Made by a program: the position numbers and the translations under genes. Positions 25,750-35,042 of a DNA stretch of 64,000 nucleotides are shown here, piece after piece (position 1 is the stretch's first letter; each line of letters starts with the position of its first letter). The notes below the pieces were generated by a model that saw only the letters and a list, made by a program, of their open reading frames with translations, was not told the DNA's origin and made no database searches. Source of the DNA: Photobacterium aphoticum (GTDB lineage: Bacteria; Pseudomonadota; Gammaproteobacteria; Enterobacterales; Vibrionaceae); NCBI RefSeq assembly GCF_001029435.1, contig NZ_LDOV01000010.1:62001-126000 (forward strand), read 5' to 3'.

Positions 25750-26546
25750 AGCACAAAATGAAACGCATGGGTGTCGGACTCGTCTGCGCGACAGCCATGA
25801 TGTTAAATGGTTGCAGCAGTTTTACTGCGAGCCATCAAGATACAGCGCAAGATCCGGCATCAGCTCAACATGCTGAAAACGCCCAAACGGATACAGGGGA
25901 AAAGGCCAATCGTGTTGAATTAGCACCAAGCGTGTGGGTGACGTTACCGACGCCTGCGGAATTAGGCGCAAGCCTCACTGCGACTCAATTGATTTCGGCG
26001 GCGTGGAACGATCAACAAAACCAGTTACCGGTGCAGTTGGAAGTGACGCCAGAGAAACTGGTGCTGGCCGGTTTTTCATCGTGGGGTGCCAGAATTTTAA
26101 GCCTGACTTATCAAGATCAGGCGCTGTCGACCGATGTCTTACCGGGGTTGGGTGGCGTGTTACCCAAGCCGGAACAAGTGCTGATGAATATGATGCTGAC
26201 GCTGTGGCCGCAATCGGCATGGCAGCCATCATTGCAGGCGGTGGGCTGGCAGTTGGTTGACCGTCCTCATCAACGCCAGTTGTTGGATAATCACGGTCAG
26301 GTGATCGTGGATATTCACTATGCAGGTGGCTCTGAGCACGTTAATAGCAAGGCCTCAGATCGTTTAAATCAGGGCTTAAACCATGGCTTAAACAATAGCT
26401 TAACCTTGAGCGAAAAACTGGGCGGCGACATCGTGTTCACGCACCGTCAGTTAGGTTACCGCATCACGATAAAGACCATGAACTTTCAAGCGCAGCCTTT
26501 GAATCCGCTCAAACAAAGCCAGAATAAAGCAGCATCGCCGCAGTAG
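25746..26546 (+). CDS. apeN: APE DUF3261-type lipoprotein
   Basis: 266 residues from ATG 25746, overlapping the exporter gene by ATGA. The signal peptide ends in the lipobox LNGC, so it should be lipid-anchored in the outer membrane. The DUF3261 body (APSVWVTLPTPAELGASLTA, GFSSWGARILSLTY) is the usual small lipoprotein of APE clusters. A C-terminal Asn/Leu/Gly repeat (LNQGLNHGLNNSL) is unusual. It probably receives or positions the polyene at the outer membrane. Confidence 0.8.
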   Translation: MKHKMKRMGVGLVCATAMMLNGCSSFTASHQDTAQDPASAQHAENAQTDTGEKANRVELAPSVWVTLPTPAELGASLTATQLISAAWNDQQNQLPVQLEVTPEKLVLAGFSSWGARILSLTYQDQALSTDVLPGLGGVLPKPEQVLMNMMLTLWPQSAWQPSLQAVGWQLVDRPHQRQLLDNHGQVIVDIHYAGGSEHVNSKASDRLNQGLNHGLNNSLTLSEKLGGDIVFTHRQLGYRITIKTMNFQAQPLNPLKQSQNKAASPQ

Positions 26547-26563
26547 TAAGAGAGAAGAAAACA

Positions 26564-27814
26564 ATGACGTTGATAGCCAAAGAATCTATGCCTTCGCGTG
26601 CGGTGACGCCCGTTTATATCCACAGTTGTGGTTTTCATTCTGCGCTGGGTTTTGCACCAGAGACCATTCACCAGCGTTTAGCGCAAGGTATGTCGCCGGA
26701 CATGCAAACCGTGACGGACTGGCTGAACAATGGCGCAGAAACCGTGGTCGGCCGTGTGAGTGCCGCCTTACCGTCGCTGCCTGAACCGTTGGATCCGGTG
26801 CGTTACAATACGCGCAATAATCGCCTGGCTTTGTCGGCACTTAACACCATGACGCCAGTGATTGAACAGGCTATCGAGAAATATGGCCGTGACCGCATTG
26901 CGGTGATTGTCGGTACCAGCACCTCCGGCATTGCCGATGGTGAAACCGCCTTGCAGACCCACATGGCGCAGGGCGCGTTTGAGGCTGACTTCCACTATCA
27001 ACAGCAGGAAGTGGGCAATCTTGGTGAGTTCATTGCTGATTTGTATGCCATCGACGGGCCGGTGTATGCCGTCTCTACCGCGTGTTCCTCCAGTGGTCGC
27101 GTGTTCTTGTCTGCCAAGCGTTTGCTAAAAGCCGGGCTGGTGGATGCGGTGATCGTCGGCGGCGCCGATTCCCTTTGCCGGTTAACCTTAAATGGCTTCA
27201 ACGGGCTGGAAGCGGTGTCCCATCGTCTGTGTAATCCATTCAGTGTCAACCGTGACGGCATCAATATTGGTGAAGCTGCCGCGTTCATGTTGTTGTCTTT
27301 GGATGCCAGCGATAGCGAGAAGCACGACACCATGCCAGCCATTGCCTTGCTGGGGGCAGGAGACAGCTCCGATGCGCACCATATTTCCGCCCCGCACCCA
27401 GAAGGGAATGGCGCCGAAGCGGCCATGCGTAAAGCCTTGGAAGATGCCGGATTAACCGCACAAGACATTGGTTACATTAACGCGCACGGCACGGCGACAC
27501 CGCTCAATGATGAGATGGAAGCCAAAGCCATTCATCGCGTGTTTGGCAGTGAGACACCGGTAAGCTCGACGAAACCCTTGACCGGACATACACTAGGCGC
27601 GGCCAGCGCGGTAGAAGCGGCCATTTGTTGGCATGTATTGCGCCACCGTTTACCTTTGCCTATGCAGGTGAACGATGGGCAGATCAGCGACAGCCTCGCG
27701 CCGATTGCCTTGGTGAAGGCCGACACCGCACTTATTAAACCGGCCCTGTTAAGTAATTCATTTGCCTTTGGAGGCAATAACATCAGTCTGATTTTTGGAT
27801 ATGCCCATGACTAA
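26564..27814 (+). CDS. apeO: APE beta-ketoacyl-ACP synthase 1
   Basis: 416 residues, preceded by AGAGAGAAG. The catalytic Cys-His-His triad is complete: Cys in VSTACSSSGR, His in INAHGTATPLND and His in LTGHTLGAAS. It catalyses decarboxylative chain extension on the carrier protein. It is one of two intact ketosynthases, with the chain-length factor at 14042 as the likely partner. Confidence 0.88.
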   Translation: MTLIAKESMPSRAVTPVYIHSCGFHSALGFAPETIHQRLAQGMSPDMQTVTDWLNNGAETVVGRVSAALPSLPEPLDPVRYNTRNNRLALSALNTMTPVIEQAIEKYGRDRIAVIVGTSTSGIADGETALQTHMAQGAFEADFHYQQQEVGNLGEFIADLYAIDGPVYAVSTACSSSGRVFLSAKRLLKAGLVDAVIVGGADSLCRLTLNGFNGLEAVSHRLCNPFSVNRDGINIGEAAAFMLLSLDASDSEKHDTMPAIALLGAGDSSDAHHISAPHPEGNGAEAAMRKALEDAGLTAQDIGYINAHGTATPLNDEMEAKAIHRVFGSETPVSSTKPLTGHTLGAASAVEAAICWHVLRHRLPLPMQVNDGQISDSLAPIALVKADTALIKPALLSNSFAFGGNNISLIFGYAHD

Positions 27815-28271
27815 CATTCCTCCTCTCCATGATCTGTTACCCCATGATATGCCGATGGCACTGGTGGACACCTTGGTCGAAGTGAGCGAGCTGGCTGTCC
27901 ACTGTCAGGTCACCGTCAGCGAAGACTGTCTGTTCTTTGATGCCGAACGCCGTGAACTGCCGGGGTATGTGGGCATTGAGCTGATGGCACAAACCATCGG
28001 TGGCTGGTCGGGCTACCACGCATGGCGTCGTGGTGAAGCATCGCCAGTGGGTTTTTTGTTGGGTAGCCGTCGCTATCAAACACAGTGTGCCGCGTTTGCC
28101 GAGCACAGCACGCTCGATATTTTTGCCGAGCAAGTATTAGAAAATAACGGTATGGCGGTGTTTGCCTGTCGCATTGAACAGGACGGGCACGTGCTGGCAA
28201 CCAGTCAGCTTAACGTCTTCGTACCGTCACAAGAAAAATTAGAACACATGTTAAATAGGAATCCATCATGA
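27807..28271 (+). CDS. apeP: APE 3-hydroxyacyl-ACP dehydratase 2
   Basis: 154 residues from ATG 27807, which has GGA 7 bases upstream and overlaps the ketosynthase end by 8 bases; ATG 27801 is closer to that site and less likely. It is hotdog-fold, with LLPHDMPMALVDTLV and LPGYVGIELMAQTIGGWSG matching the ApeP family. It likely completes the reduction-dehydration cycle together with the ketoreductase that follows. Confidence 0.83.
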   Translation: MTNIPPLHDLLPHDMPMALVDTLVEVSELAVHCQVTVSEDCLFFDAERRELPGYVGIELMAQTIGGWSGYHAWRRGEASPVGFLLGSRRYQTQCAAFAEHSTLDIFAEQVLENNGMAVFACRIEQDGHVLATSQLNVFVPSQEKLEHMLNRNPS

Positions 28272-28993
28272 CTCGACACGTATTGGTTACGGGCGCAAGT
28301 AAGGGGATTGGTCGCGCCATTGCGATTCAGCTTGCTAAAGATGGGTTTAGCCTGGTCGTGCATTACATGAGTGATCGCGCCGGCGCAGAAGCGACATTGG
28401 CGGAGATTGAACGCGAAGGGGGTCAGGGTCGTCTGATCCAGTTTGATATCAGTGACCGCACCCAGTGCCGTGAACAGATTGAGCAAGACATTGCCGAACA
28501 CGGTGCGTATTACGGCGTGGTCAGCAACGCTGGTATTACCCGTGACACCGCTTTCCCGGCCATGACAGAAGAAGAATGGGATGGCGTGATCCACACCAAC
28601 CTCGACAGCTTCTACAACGTGCTGCACCCGTGTGTGATGCCGATGGTGCGTCTGCGCAAAGGTGGCCGTATTGTCACGTTAGCGTCGGTGTCCGGCATTA
28701 CCGGTAACCGTGGTCAAACCAACTACAGCGCGGCAAAAGCCGGCGTGATTGGTGCGACGAAGTCGCTGGCGTTGGAGTTGGCGAAACGCAAGATCACCGT
28801 GAACTGTGTTGCACCGGGTTTGATTGATACCGGCATGGTGGATGAACACGTAAAAGAGCACGCATTACCGCAAGTGCCATTGCGTCGTATGGGTGAGCCA
28901 GAAGAAGTGGCGGGCCTAGTGAGTTATTTGATGTCAGATATTGCCGGCTACGTGACCCGTCAGGTGATTTCGGTGAATGGAGGTTTGGTATGA
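28268..28993 (+). CDS. apeQ: APE FabG-like 3-ketoacyl-ACP reductase
   Basis: 241 residues, a short-chain dehydrogenase: NADPH loop VTGASKGIGRAIA, NNAG-equivalent SNAGITRD, and the catalytic Ser and YSAAK in TNYSAAKAGVIGA. Start by 4-base overlap with the dehydratase gene. It reduces the keto group after each extension so that dehydration gives a conjugated polyene. Confidence 0.9.
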   Translation: MTRHVLVTGASKGIGRAIAIQLAKDGFSLVVHYMSDRAGAEATLAEIEREGGQGRLIQFDISDRTQCREQIEQDIAEHGAYYGVVSNAGITRDTAFPAMTEEEWDGVIHTNLDSFYNVLHPCVMPMVRLRKGGRIVTLASVSGITGNRGQTNYSAAKAGVIGATKSLALELAKRKITVNCVAPGLIDTGMVDEHVKEHALPQVPLRRMGEPEEVAGLVSYLMSDIAGYVTRQVISVNGGLV

Positions 28994-30246
28994 GTTCTCA
29001 AATGACTCCTCGTATGGGTCGTCGTGTAGTAGTCACCGGTATGTCAGGTGTCACGGCGTTTGGTAATGATTGGGCAGCGATTGAACCGAAACTGCGCGCC
29101 TGTGAAAACGCCACCGTGTACATGGAAAGCTATGAAAAGTACAACGGCCTAAATACTCGCCTTGCTGCGCCGATTGAAGATTTCACGCTACCTGCACACT
29201 ACACCCGCAAGAAAGTGCGCGGCATGGGCCGTGTGTCTAAGCTGTCGACGCTGGCCAGTGAACAAGCGCTGACCCAAAGTGGCCTGCTAGAAAGCGACAT
29301 GCTGACCAATGGTGAAACCGGTATTGCTTACGGCTCATCCGTGGGCAGTACGCCAGCGATTGGCGCGTTCGGCACCATGCTCAATGAACACGATACCCGT
29401 GCCATTACCGCAACCACCTATGTGCAGATGATGCCACACACCACTGCGGTGAACGTCGGGTTGTTCTTTGGCCTGCGTGGCCGAGTGATCCCAACCAGCA
29501 GCGCGTGTACATCCGGCAGCCAGGCCATTGGTTATGCGTATGAAGCGATCAAACATGGCTACCAGACTGCCATGGTCGCAGGCGGCGCAGAAGAGTTATG
29601 TCCAACCGAATCGGCGGTGTTCGACACCTTGTTTGCCACCAGTTTGAAAAATGACGCGCCGAAAACCACCCCTCGTCCGTTTGACAGTGACCGTGATGGT
29701 TTGGTGATCGGGGAAGGGGCGGCGACCTTGGTACTGGAAGAGTACGAACATGCTGTTGCCCGTGGTGCCACTATCTATGCCGAAATCGTCGGCTTTGCCA
29801 GCAACTGTGATGCGGCCCATGTGACGCAACCGACTATGGAAACCATGCAACGTTGTATGGAATTGGCACTGAAAGATGCAGACTTAACGCCAGACGCGAT
29901 TGACTACATCTCTGCGCACGGCACCGCAACCGAAAAAGGCGACATTGCCGAGACCAACGCGACAGCCAACATCTTCGGTGATAACGCACCAATCAGCTCG
30001 CTGAAAAGCTACTTCGGCCACACCTTGGGCGCATGTGGTGCCATTGAAGCGTGGTTAGGCTTAGAAATGATGCGCACAGGCTGGTTCAACCCGACCTTGA
30101 ATCTGGAAACGGTTGACGAACGTTGTGGTGGTTTGGATTACATCCAAGGCACAGGCCGTGAGATTGATTGCCGTTACCTGATGAGCAACAACTTTGCGTT
30201 CGGCGGCATCAACACCTCTATTATCTTCAAGCGTTGGGAAGACTAA
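28990..30246 (+). CDS. apeR: APE beta-ketoacyl-ACP synthase 2
   Basis: 418 residues, starting by ATGA overlap. The intact triad is Cys in TSSACTSGSQAIG, His in ISAHGTATEKGD and His in YFGHTLGACGA. It is the second true ketosynthase, and APE systems usually need both for elongation. It is the last gene of the cluster, followed by a hairpin at 30276-30306. Confidence 0.88.
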   Translation: MSSQMTPRMGRRVVVTGMSGVTAFGNDWAAIEPKLRACENATVYMESYEKYNGLNTRLAAPIEDFTLPAHYTRKKVRGMGRVSKLSTLASEQALTQSGLLESDMLTNGETGIAYGSSVGSTPAIGAFGTMLNEHDTRAITATTYVQMMPHTTAVNVGLFFGLRGRVIPTSSACTSGSQAIGYAYEAIKHGYQTAMVAGGAEELCPTESAVFDTLFATSLKNDAPKTTPRPFDSDRDGLVIGEGAATLVLEEYEHAVARGATIYAEIVGFASNCDAAHVTQPTMETMQRCMELALKDADLTPDAIDYISAHGTATEKGDIAETNATANIFGDNAPISSLKSYFGHTLGACGAIEAWLGLEMMRTGWFNPTLNLETVDERCGGLDYIQGTGREIDCRYLMSNNFAFGGINTSIIFKRWED

Positions 30247-30275
30247 GGGTTTTCTCGCGGTATGAATGATCTATC

Positions 30276-30306
30276 GGCTTGGCACTGTAAGACGCGGTGC
30301 CAAGCC
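30276..30306 (+). terminator. Hairpin after the APE operon
   Basis: A perfect ten-base stem, GGCTTGGCAC and GTGCCAAGCC, with an 11-base loop lies just after the last APE gene. The T run is poor, so it may act as a weak or factor-assisted terminator. Confidence 0.5.
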
Positions 30307-30477
30307 GGTGCTTTCCTGTTACCCATATCTCTCCTTGTTTCTGTTCTTCATTCTTTCTCGTTCCTCCTTGGTTCTATTCTTTTTCTCCTTATCGATATTT
30401 GTCGAGAAAAGAAGGTGTGAAGGGGCTAAATACGCTAAGATGCACGCCATTATTTTAGCCAGAGCCTTTATACCCTC

Positions 30478-31758
30478 ATGACTACAGCGACCACCTTTAC
30501 GGAACTTGCCCTTATTCAACCGTTGCTCGCGCGACTCACAGAGTTGGAATACCAACAACCAACACCGATTCAGGCGCAAGTGATCCCAAGTGTTTTAGCC
30601 GGGCGTGATGTCATTGCCGGTGCCAATACGGGTTCAGGTAAAACCGCTGCGTTTGCCTTGCCGCTATTGCAAGATTTGTACACGCAAAAGCAAAGCGCAA
30701 AATCACACAACAGCAAAGGCAACTACGTCTCTGGTTTGATTTTGGTTCCGACCCGCGAACTGGCCAAACAGGTGGCGGACAGCATCAAGTCTTATGCTGT
30801 GCATTTTAACGGTGCGATTAAAACCGTTGCCGTGTTCGGTGGTGTGTCTGCCAATACACAAATGCTGGCGCTGCGTGGCGGTACCGATATTCTGGTCGCC
30901 ACACCGGGCCGTTTGTTGGATCTTATCTCTAGCAATGCCATCAAGCTGAACAAGGTCAAAACCTTGGTACTGGATGAAGCCGACCGCATGCTGAGCCTGG
31001 GCTTCACCGAAGAGCTGTCAGAACTACTGGGTCAATTGCCGGCACAAAAACAAACTATGCTGTTCTCTGCAACCTTCCCGGAAGAAGTGCAGGCGCTAAC
31101 GCAAGAACTGCTGAACGATCCGGTTGAAGTGCAACTGCAAAGTGATGACGCCAGCACCGTGGTACAGCGCGTGTTTAACGTGAACAAAGGCGAAAAGACC
31201 GCCGTTCTTGCGCATTTGATCAAAGAGCACCAATGGCGACAAGCACTGGTGTTCGTGAATGCCAAAAATAGCTGTGAGCACTTGGCCGACAAACTGTATA
31301 AGCGCGGCATTGAAGCGGAAGTATTCCACGGCGATAAAGGGCAGGGCTACCGTACCCGTATTCTGGACGCATTCAAATCCGGCGAAATCGACGTATTGAT
31401 CGCGACTGACATTGCGGCGCGTGGTTTGGATATTGAAAAGCTACCAGTGGTGATCAACTTTGATTTGCCACGCAGCCCGTCAGACTACATCCACCGTATT
31501 GGCCGAAGTGGCCGTGCCGGTGAAGTGGGCTTGGCGCTTTCTCTGATTGATTACGAAGATTTCCACCACTTCAAAGTGATCGAAAAGAAAAACAAGATCC
31601 GCCTTGAACGCGAGCAGGTAAAAGGCTTCGAGCTGGATGAAACCATCACTGAAGAAATGCTGGCAGCCAGCAAGCCTGTGGCAAAACCAGCCGGTACGGG
31701 CAAGAAAAAACGTAAGAAGCAGATGCAGCAGAAATCAGACATCTGGTTGAAGCATTAA
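30478..31758 (+). CDS. rhlE: DEAD-box RNA helicase, RhlE type
   Basis: 426 residues. All core motifs are visible: Q motif (QQPTPIQAQVIP), GANTGSGKTAAF, PTRELAKQ, TPGRLL, LDEADRML, SATFPEE, RGLDI and HRIGRSGRAG. The C-terminal tail is short and basic (KKKRKKQMQQKSD), as in RhlE. It unwinds short RNA duplexes in ribosome assembly and cold adaptation. It stands alone with its own terminator. Confidence 0.92.
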   Translation: MTTATTFTELALIQPLLARLTELEYQQPTPIQAQVIPSVLAGRDVIAGANTGSGKTAAFALPLLQDLYTQKQSAKSHNSKGNYVSGLILVPTRELAKQVADSIKSYAVHFNGAIKTVAVFGGVSANTQMLALRGGTDILVATPGRLLDLISSNAIKLNKVKTLVLDEADRMLSLGFTEELSELLGQLPAQKQTMLFSATFPEEVQALTQELLNDPVEVQLQSDDASTVVQRVFNVNKGEKTAVLAHLIKEHQWRQALVFVNAKNSCEHLADKLYKRGIEAEVFHGDKGQGYRTRILDAFKSGEIDVLIATDIAARGLDIEKLPVVINFDLPRSPSDYIHRIGRSGRAGEVGLALSLIDYEDFHHFKVIEKKNKIRLEREQVKGFELDETITEEMLAASKPVAKPAGTGKKKRKKQMQQKSDIWLKH

Positions 31759-31815
31759 TAGCTGAGTTTTATTTGCAAGGGCTTTGGGGCTAATGCTTTA
31801 ACGCCCTAGAACAAC

Positions 31816-31849
31816 ACTACCCAGCCCGTTGTGGCTGGGTAGTTTTTAT
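31816..31849 (+). terminator. Rho-independent terminator after rhlE
   Basis: Eleven-base stem ACTACCCAGCC and GGCTGGGTAGT with a six-base loop, followed by a T run. Confidence 0.88.
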
Positions 31850-31874
31850 TGGATGCAATAGAAAAGGTCACACC

Positions 31875-32066
31875 ATGAGCGAAACACAACGCAGCAATAT
31901 TTACCCTGGGTTAGCGGTGAAAATTGTGCTGAAAGAACACCAACGCAGCGGCACGCTAACTGCCGGTATCGTCAAAGACTTACTTACTAACTCTCCTAAC
32001 CATCCTCACGGTATTAAAGTGCGCCTAGAAAGCGGTGCGGTTGGCCGTGTGAAAGTGATTGGTTGA
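31875..32066 (+). CDS. YwbE family protein
   Basis: 63 residues. PGLAVKIVLKEHQRSGTLT and TNSPNHPHGIKVRLESGAVG are characteristic of the YwbE (DUF2196) family of small beta-rich proteins. AAAAGG lies upstream. The family has no established function; it probably folds as a small barrel and may bind nucleic acid, which is inference. It is followed by a nested hairpin at 32102-32135. Confidence 0.85.
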   Translation: MSETQRSNIYPGLAVKIVLKEHQRSGTLTAGIVKDLLTNSPNHPHGIKVRLESGAVGRVKVIG

Positions 32067-32101
32067 ATCCAGCTTCAGTCTTTTCCCCGTATTTGCGTCA
32101 T

Positions 32102-32135
32102 CATGCCCAGCTCACAAGCGTGAGGGTAGGGCATG
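32102..32135. terminator. Nested hairpin after the YwbE gene
   Basis: Outer arms CATGCCC and GGGCATG enclose inner arms CTCAC and GTGAG. No clear T run follows, so terminator function is uncertain. Confidence 0.35.
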
Positions 32136-32315
32136 GTTGAGCTGGTTTTTACTTTCAACTGCTTCAAAACACAGAATTGAGGGTAAATATGTCAGTGATA
32201 CTGCTAATTTAGTTATCGCAAAATTAAATCAGCTATTGTAAAACTTCTTTTACGGAGTTCAATATTATTTCACGCATGATACACCTCCATTTAGGTGGTT
32301 AATTTAACCATACCA

Positions 32316-34124
32316 CTACACAATTGAAATATGGTCATTTAAGATTTGTTCAATATTGTCATCGTCGGAATATGCAATTCGTAATAACTTATAGCCACAC
32401 TTATCAACCCAATCTCTTTTCTTCTGATCGTTAGACAGCAACTTCTCATACCCTTCATTGCCACCAAAGATTTCAACAGGCTCGAAGTGCTGCTTTCCAT
32501 CATATTCAATCAATAGATTGCAGTTGGGAATAAAGAAATCAAATCTGAGATGATATTTACGTGATGTCGAAAATGTGTATAAGTCATCAAATTTTTTTTC
32601 ACGTTCGAAGTCGATGTCATTTTCCTTAAGCCACGACTCAATCCGCTGCGAGCCCTTTGAGTTCTGCCAGTCAAAACAGTAAGGGCAGCCTATGCCATCC
32701 ATATGATTCCAAGCAACCTGCTTAAAATCACCATGTTCGGGACAAATAATACAGACGCGACCTTTTGCCACAGTATATTTTGCTTTCGAATAATCGTATT
32801 TATCACCGTGAATTTCTCTCGACCGTTGAATAAACTTATCCGTATCCATATCTCTATTACGGCACGACGGGCAGCTCTGTCCTCGCTTTGCATGATGCTC
32901 ATAAGTTGTTGTAAAGGGTCCATGCTCAGGGCAAATTACTGTAACAGGTTTTGCTGATCCTTTATATTTAACCATGGAGTAATCAAATTTCTCACCATGG
33001 ACAGCTTTGGCATCTTCTATAAACTTTGTTTTATCATAGCTCTTTGACGCATTGGTTCGTTCATGACCACAAGCCTTGCATCCTCCTCCATTAAGATGAG
33101 CAATCGCAGTTTGTTTAAATTCACCATGTTTTGAACAAATAATGATGACCTTCTCTGCAGAATTAACATAAACAACCTTGGAGTAATCGTATAAGTTGTT
33201 GTGAACCATGGAAGCTCTAGATATAAACTCCTCTAAAGTCATGCGTTGTTGATCCGCGACCCTCTCTGCCGCACATTTTGCGCACCCAACCCCTCTAAGA
33301 TGGTTGTTTGGCCTTAGCTCAAAGTCTCCATGCTTGTAACAGGTGATAACAACCTTTTGGCTAGATTTTTTATAGACGACCTTTGTATACTCATAATAAT
33401 CATCATGCACTTCTCGAGCTCTCTGAATAAATTGCTCGGCAGCAATCTTGGATCTCTTTTTACCTTTAGCGATATCGGCGCATTTTTTACAGCCAGCCCC
33501 TCTTAGGTGGAGACTTGGTTGTTGCATAAATTCTCCGTGTTCATGGCAAATAATGGCAACCTTAGTGCTTGAATTGACATATTGTGAATTAGAGTAATCG
33601 TAACGATCACCATGTTCAGCAATTGCTTTTTCGATAAAGGTACACGTTAATTGTTCACAAATAATAGGTGTTTTAGAGGGTGTTATATTAAACTTACGTG
33701 CGACGAGTGCTCGTTTCCTATCTTCATTGGCACATGATGGGCATCCTCGACCACTCAGATGATTGTTGGGGTTCATCATAAACTCACCATGTTTAGCACA
33801 TATGATTACTGATTTGAGGTCACTACGTTGGTAATCGAATTTACTGTAATCATATATATATCCATGCACCAACTTGGCTTTTTGTTTAAACGCCTCTTTT
33901 GAACGCTCAATGACATATCTCTTTGCATCTCTGACATTACATTTTTTACATCCAGAGCCACGTAAAAATGTGGAAGGCCATGGCCTAAATTCCCCATGTT
34001 CAAGGCAGATGACTGTTATTGGCGTTTTTCCATCAACGTACTCAATCTTGCTGTAATCAAATTTATCTCCATGAACTTCACGGGCTTTCTCAATGAACAC
34101 CTTGGTGGTTAGTTTCGGTGGCAT
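32316..34124 (-). CDS. Seven-repeat zinc-ribbon-like protein with PD-(D/E)xK-like C-terminus
   Basis: 602 residues from ATG 34124 (AAGGAAT upstream). It has seven tandem modules of about 60-75 residues, each with the pattern FI-x-A-x-x-VHG-x-x-YDYS, then C-x2-HG-x-F, and ending G-x-GC-x2-C, a likely zinc ribbon (DUF723-like repeats). The C-terminal 112 residues (from 491) read as an endonuclease fold: GSQRIESWLKENDIDF, then RFDFF (527) and LIEYDGKQHF (about 538-547). This matches very-short-patch-repair or homing-type nucleases of the PD-(D/E)xK class. It is AT-rich against its neighbours, isolated and oppositely oriented, which suggests horizontal arrival. Repeats may bind DNA. No partner methylase is present. 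Confidence 0.7.
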   Translation of the reverse strand: MPPKLTTKVFIEKAREVHGDKFDYSKIEYVDGKTPITVICLEHGEFRPWPSTFLRGSGCKKCNVRDAKRYVIERSKEAFKQKAKLVHGYIYDYSKFDYQRSDLKSVIICAKHGEFMMNPNNHLSGRGCPSCANEDRKRALVARKFNITPSKTPIICEQLTCTFIEKAIAEHGDRYDYSNSQYVNSSTKVAIICHEHGEFMQQPSLHLRGAGCKKCADIAKGKKRSKIAAEQFIQRAREVHDDYYEYTKVVYKKSSQKVVITCYKHGDFELRPNNHLRGVGCAKCAAERVADQQRMTLEEFISRASMVHNNLYDYSKVVYVNSAEKVIIICSKHGEFKQTAIAHLNGGGCKACGHERTNASKSYDKTKFIEDAKAVHGEKFDYSMVKYKGSAKPVTVICPEHGPFTTTYEHHAKRGQSCPSCRNRDMDTDKFIQRSREIHGDKYDYSKAKYTVAKGRVCIICPEHGDFKQVAWNHMDGIGCPYCFDWQNSKGSQRIESWLKENDIDFEREKKFDDLYTFSTSRKYHLRFDFFIPNCNLLIEYDGKQHFEPVEIFGGNEGYEKLLSNDQKKRDWVDKCGYKLLRIAYSDDDNIEQILNDHISIV

Positions 34125-35042
34125 ATTATTATTCCTTCTCGCTGGTAGTTATGTAAATACTAGTAAATGGTTTTAATAATACAAGTAATTTTAATGCCAT
34201 GTAATCATCACGGGAATCAGCCTTGAGTGTATAAATTGTAATTCACCTCTATACACTCTTCGAAACTACACTTAATACCTACTAGATAATTAGATGCCTA
34301 AAAATTTATATTATTTTTAGAGGGTGAAATTTGTTATCATATAAAATAAAGCAGGTATGAGAGATGGTCGAGTTTGATAGCGAAATAAAGATAGTTTCTC
34401 ACGTACACTTTAACCGAAAGTGAAGCAGAAACGGCGCTAGAGCCTAAATTACCTAGTCTTGCACAACTCTTGCTTTGGGGAATACCGTGCATCATACTAA
34501 TCATGACCGCTCATTAAGATAATTAGGGTAAAGCCGATATTAACAGCCTATGAACGAGTATTCGCTCTTGCGTGGAAGGGGCAATACTGAGCCAACGTCA
34601 TTCAATCTCGGCTATCCCCGTTCAATGATGTTTCCACCTCACTTCTGGCAAGTATCAATCCCGTTACATCTATTCATCCTATCATCTTTACAGCTAGGAA
34701 AAGTAAACCGTCAAAAACAAACACAGTGAGCCATTATTTTGGCGTTAGTGAGTGCAGGCAATAAAATACTGTCCATTTCACCGGTGGTTCATTTATTCCT
34801 AGAAGGAATAGTGGTGCATGGTTGCATATGATTTTGCTTGTAACTTATCGTTTTTTAAGCACTTTTTGTCATTCCTAATCACGTTTTGCGCGGTAAATGC
34901 GGCGAATATCACAATATTTCTTCTGTCCAATTTATATTATCTATCATTCTATAAATGCAAACGCTGTCAGGTGTTTGCATTTTTTTGCGACGTTGGATGG
35001 TCGCTTTTTATATATAAATCTATATTCATAGGTAAAAAGGAA
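34125..35042. other. AT-rich gap between the repeat-nuclease gene and the chemoreceptor
   Basis: About 900 bases with no supported gene. A plus-strand frame runs from 34818 into the chemoreceptor but lacks a ribosome site; the real start is 35043. The stretch at 34540-34740 has more balanced composition and may be a decayed gene. I could not identify insertion-sequence ends. Confidence 0.45.

Noticed and set aside
34818-35042. 75-residue N-terminal extension of the chemoreceptor
   Set aside because: No ribosome site precedes 34818, while 35043 has AAAAAGG just upstream and gives the usual first membrane helix near the N-terminus.
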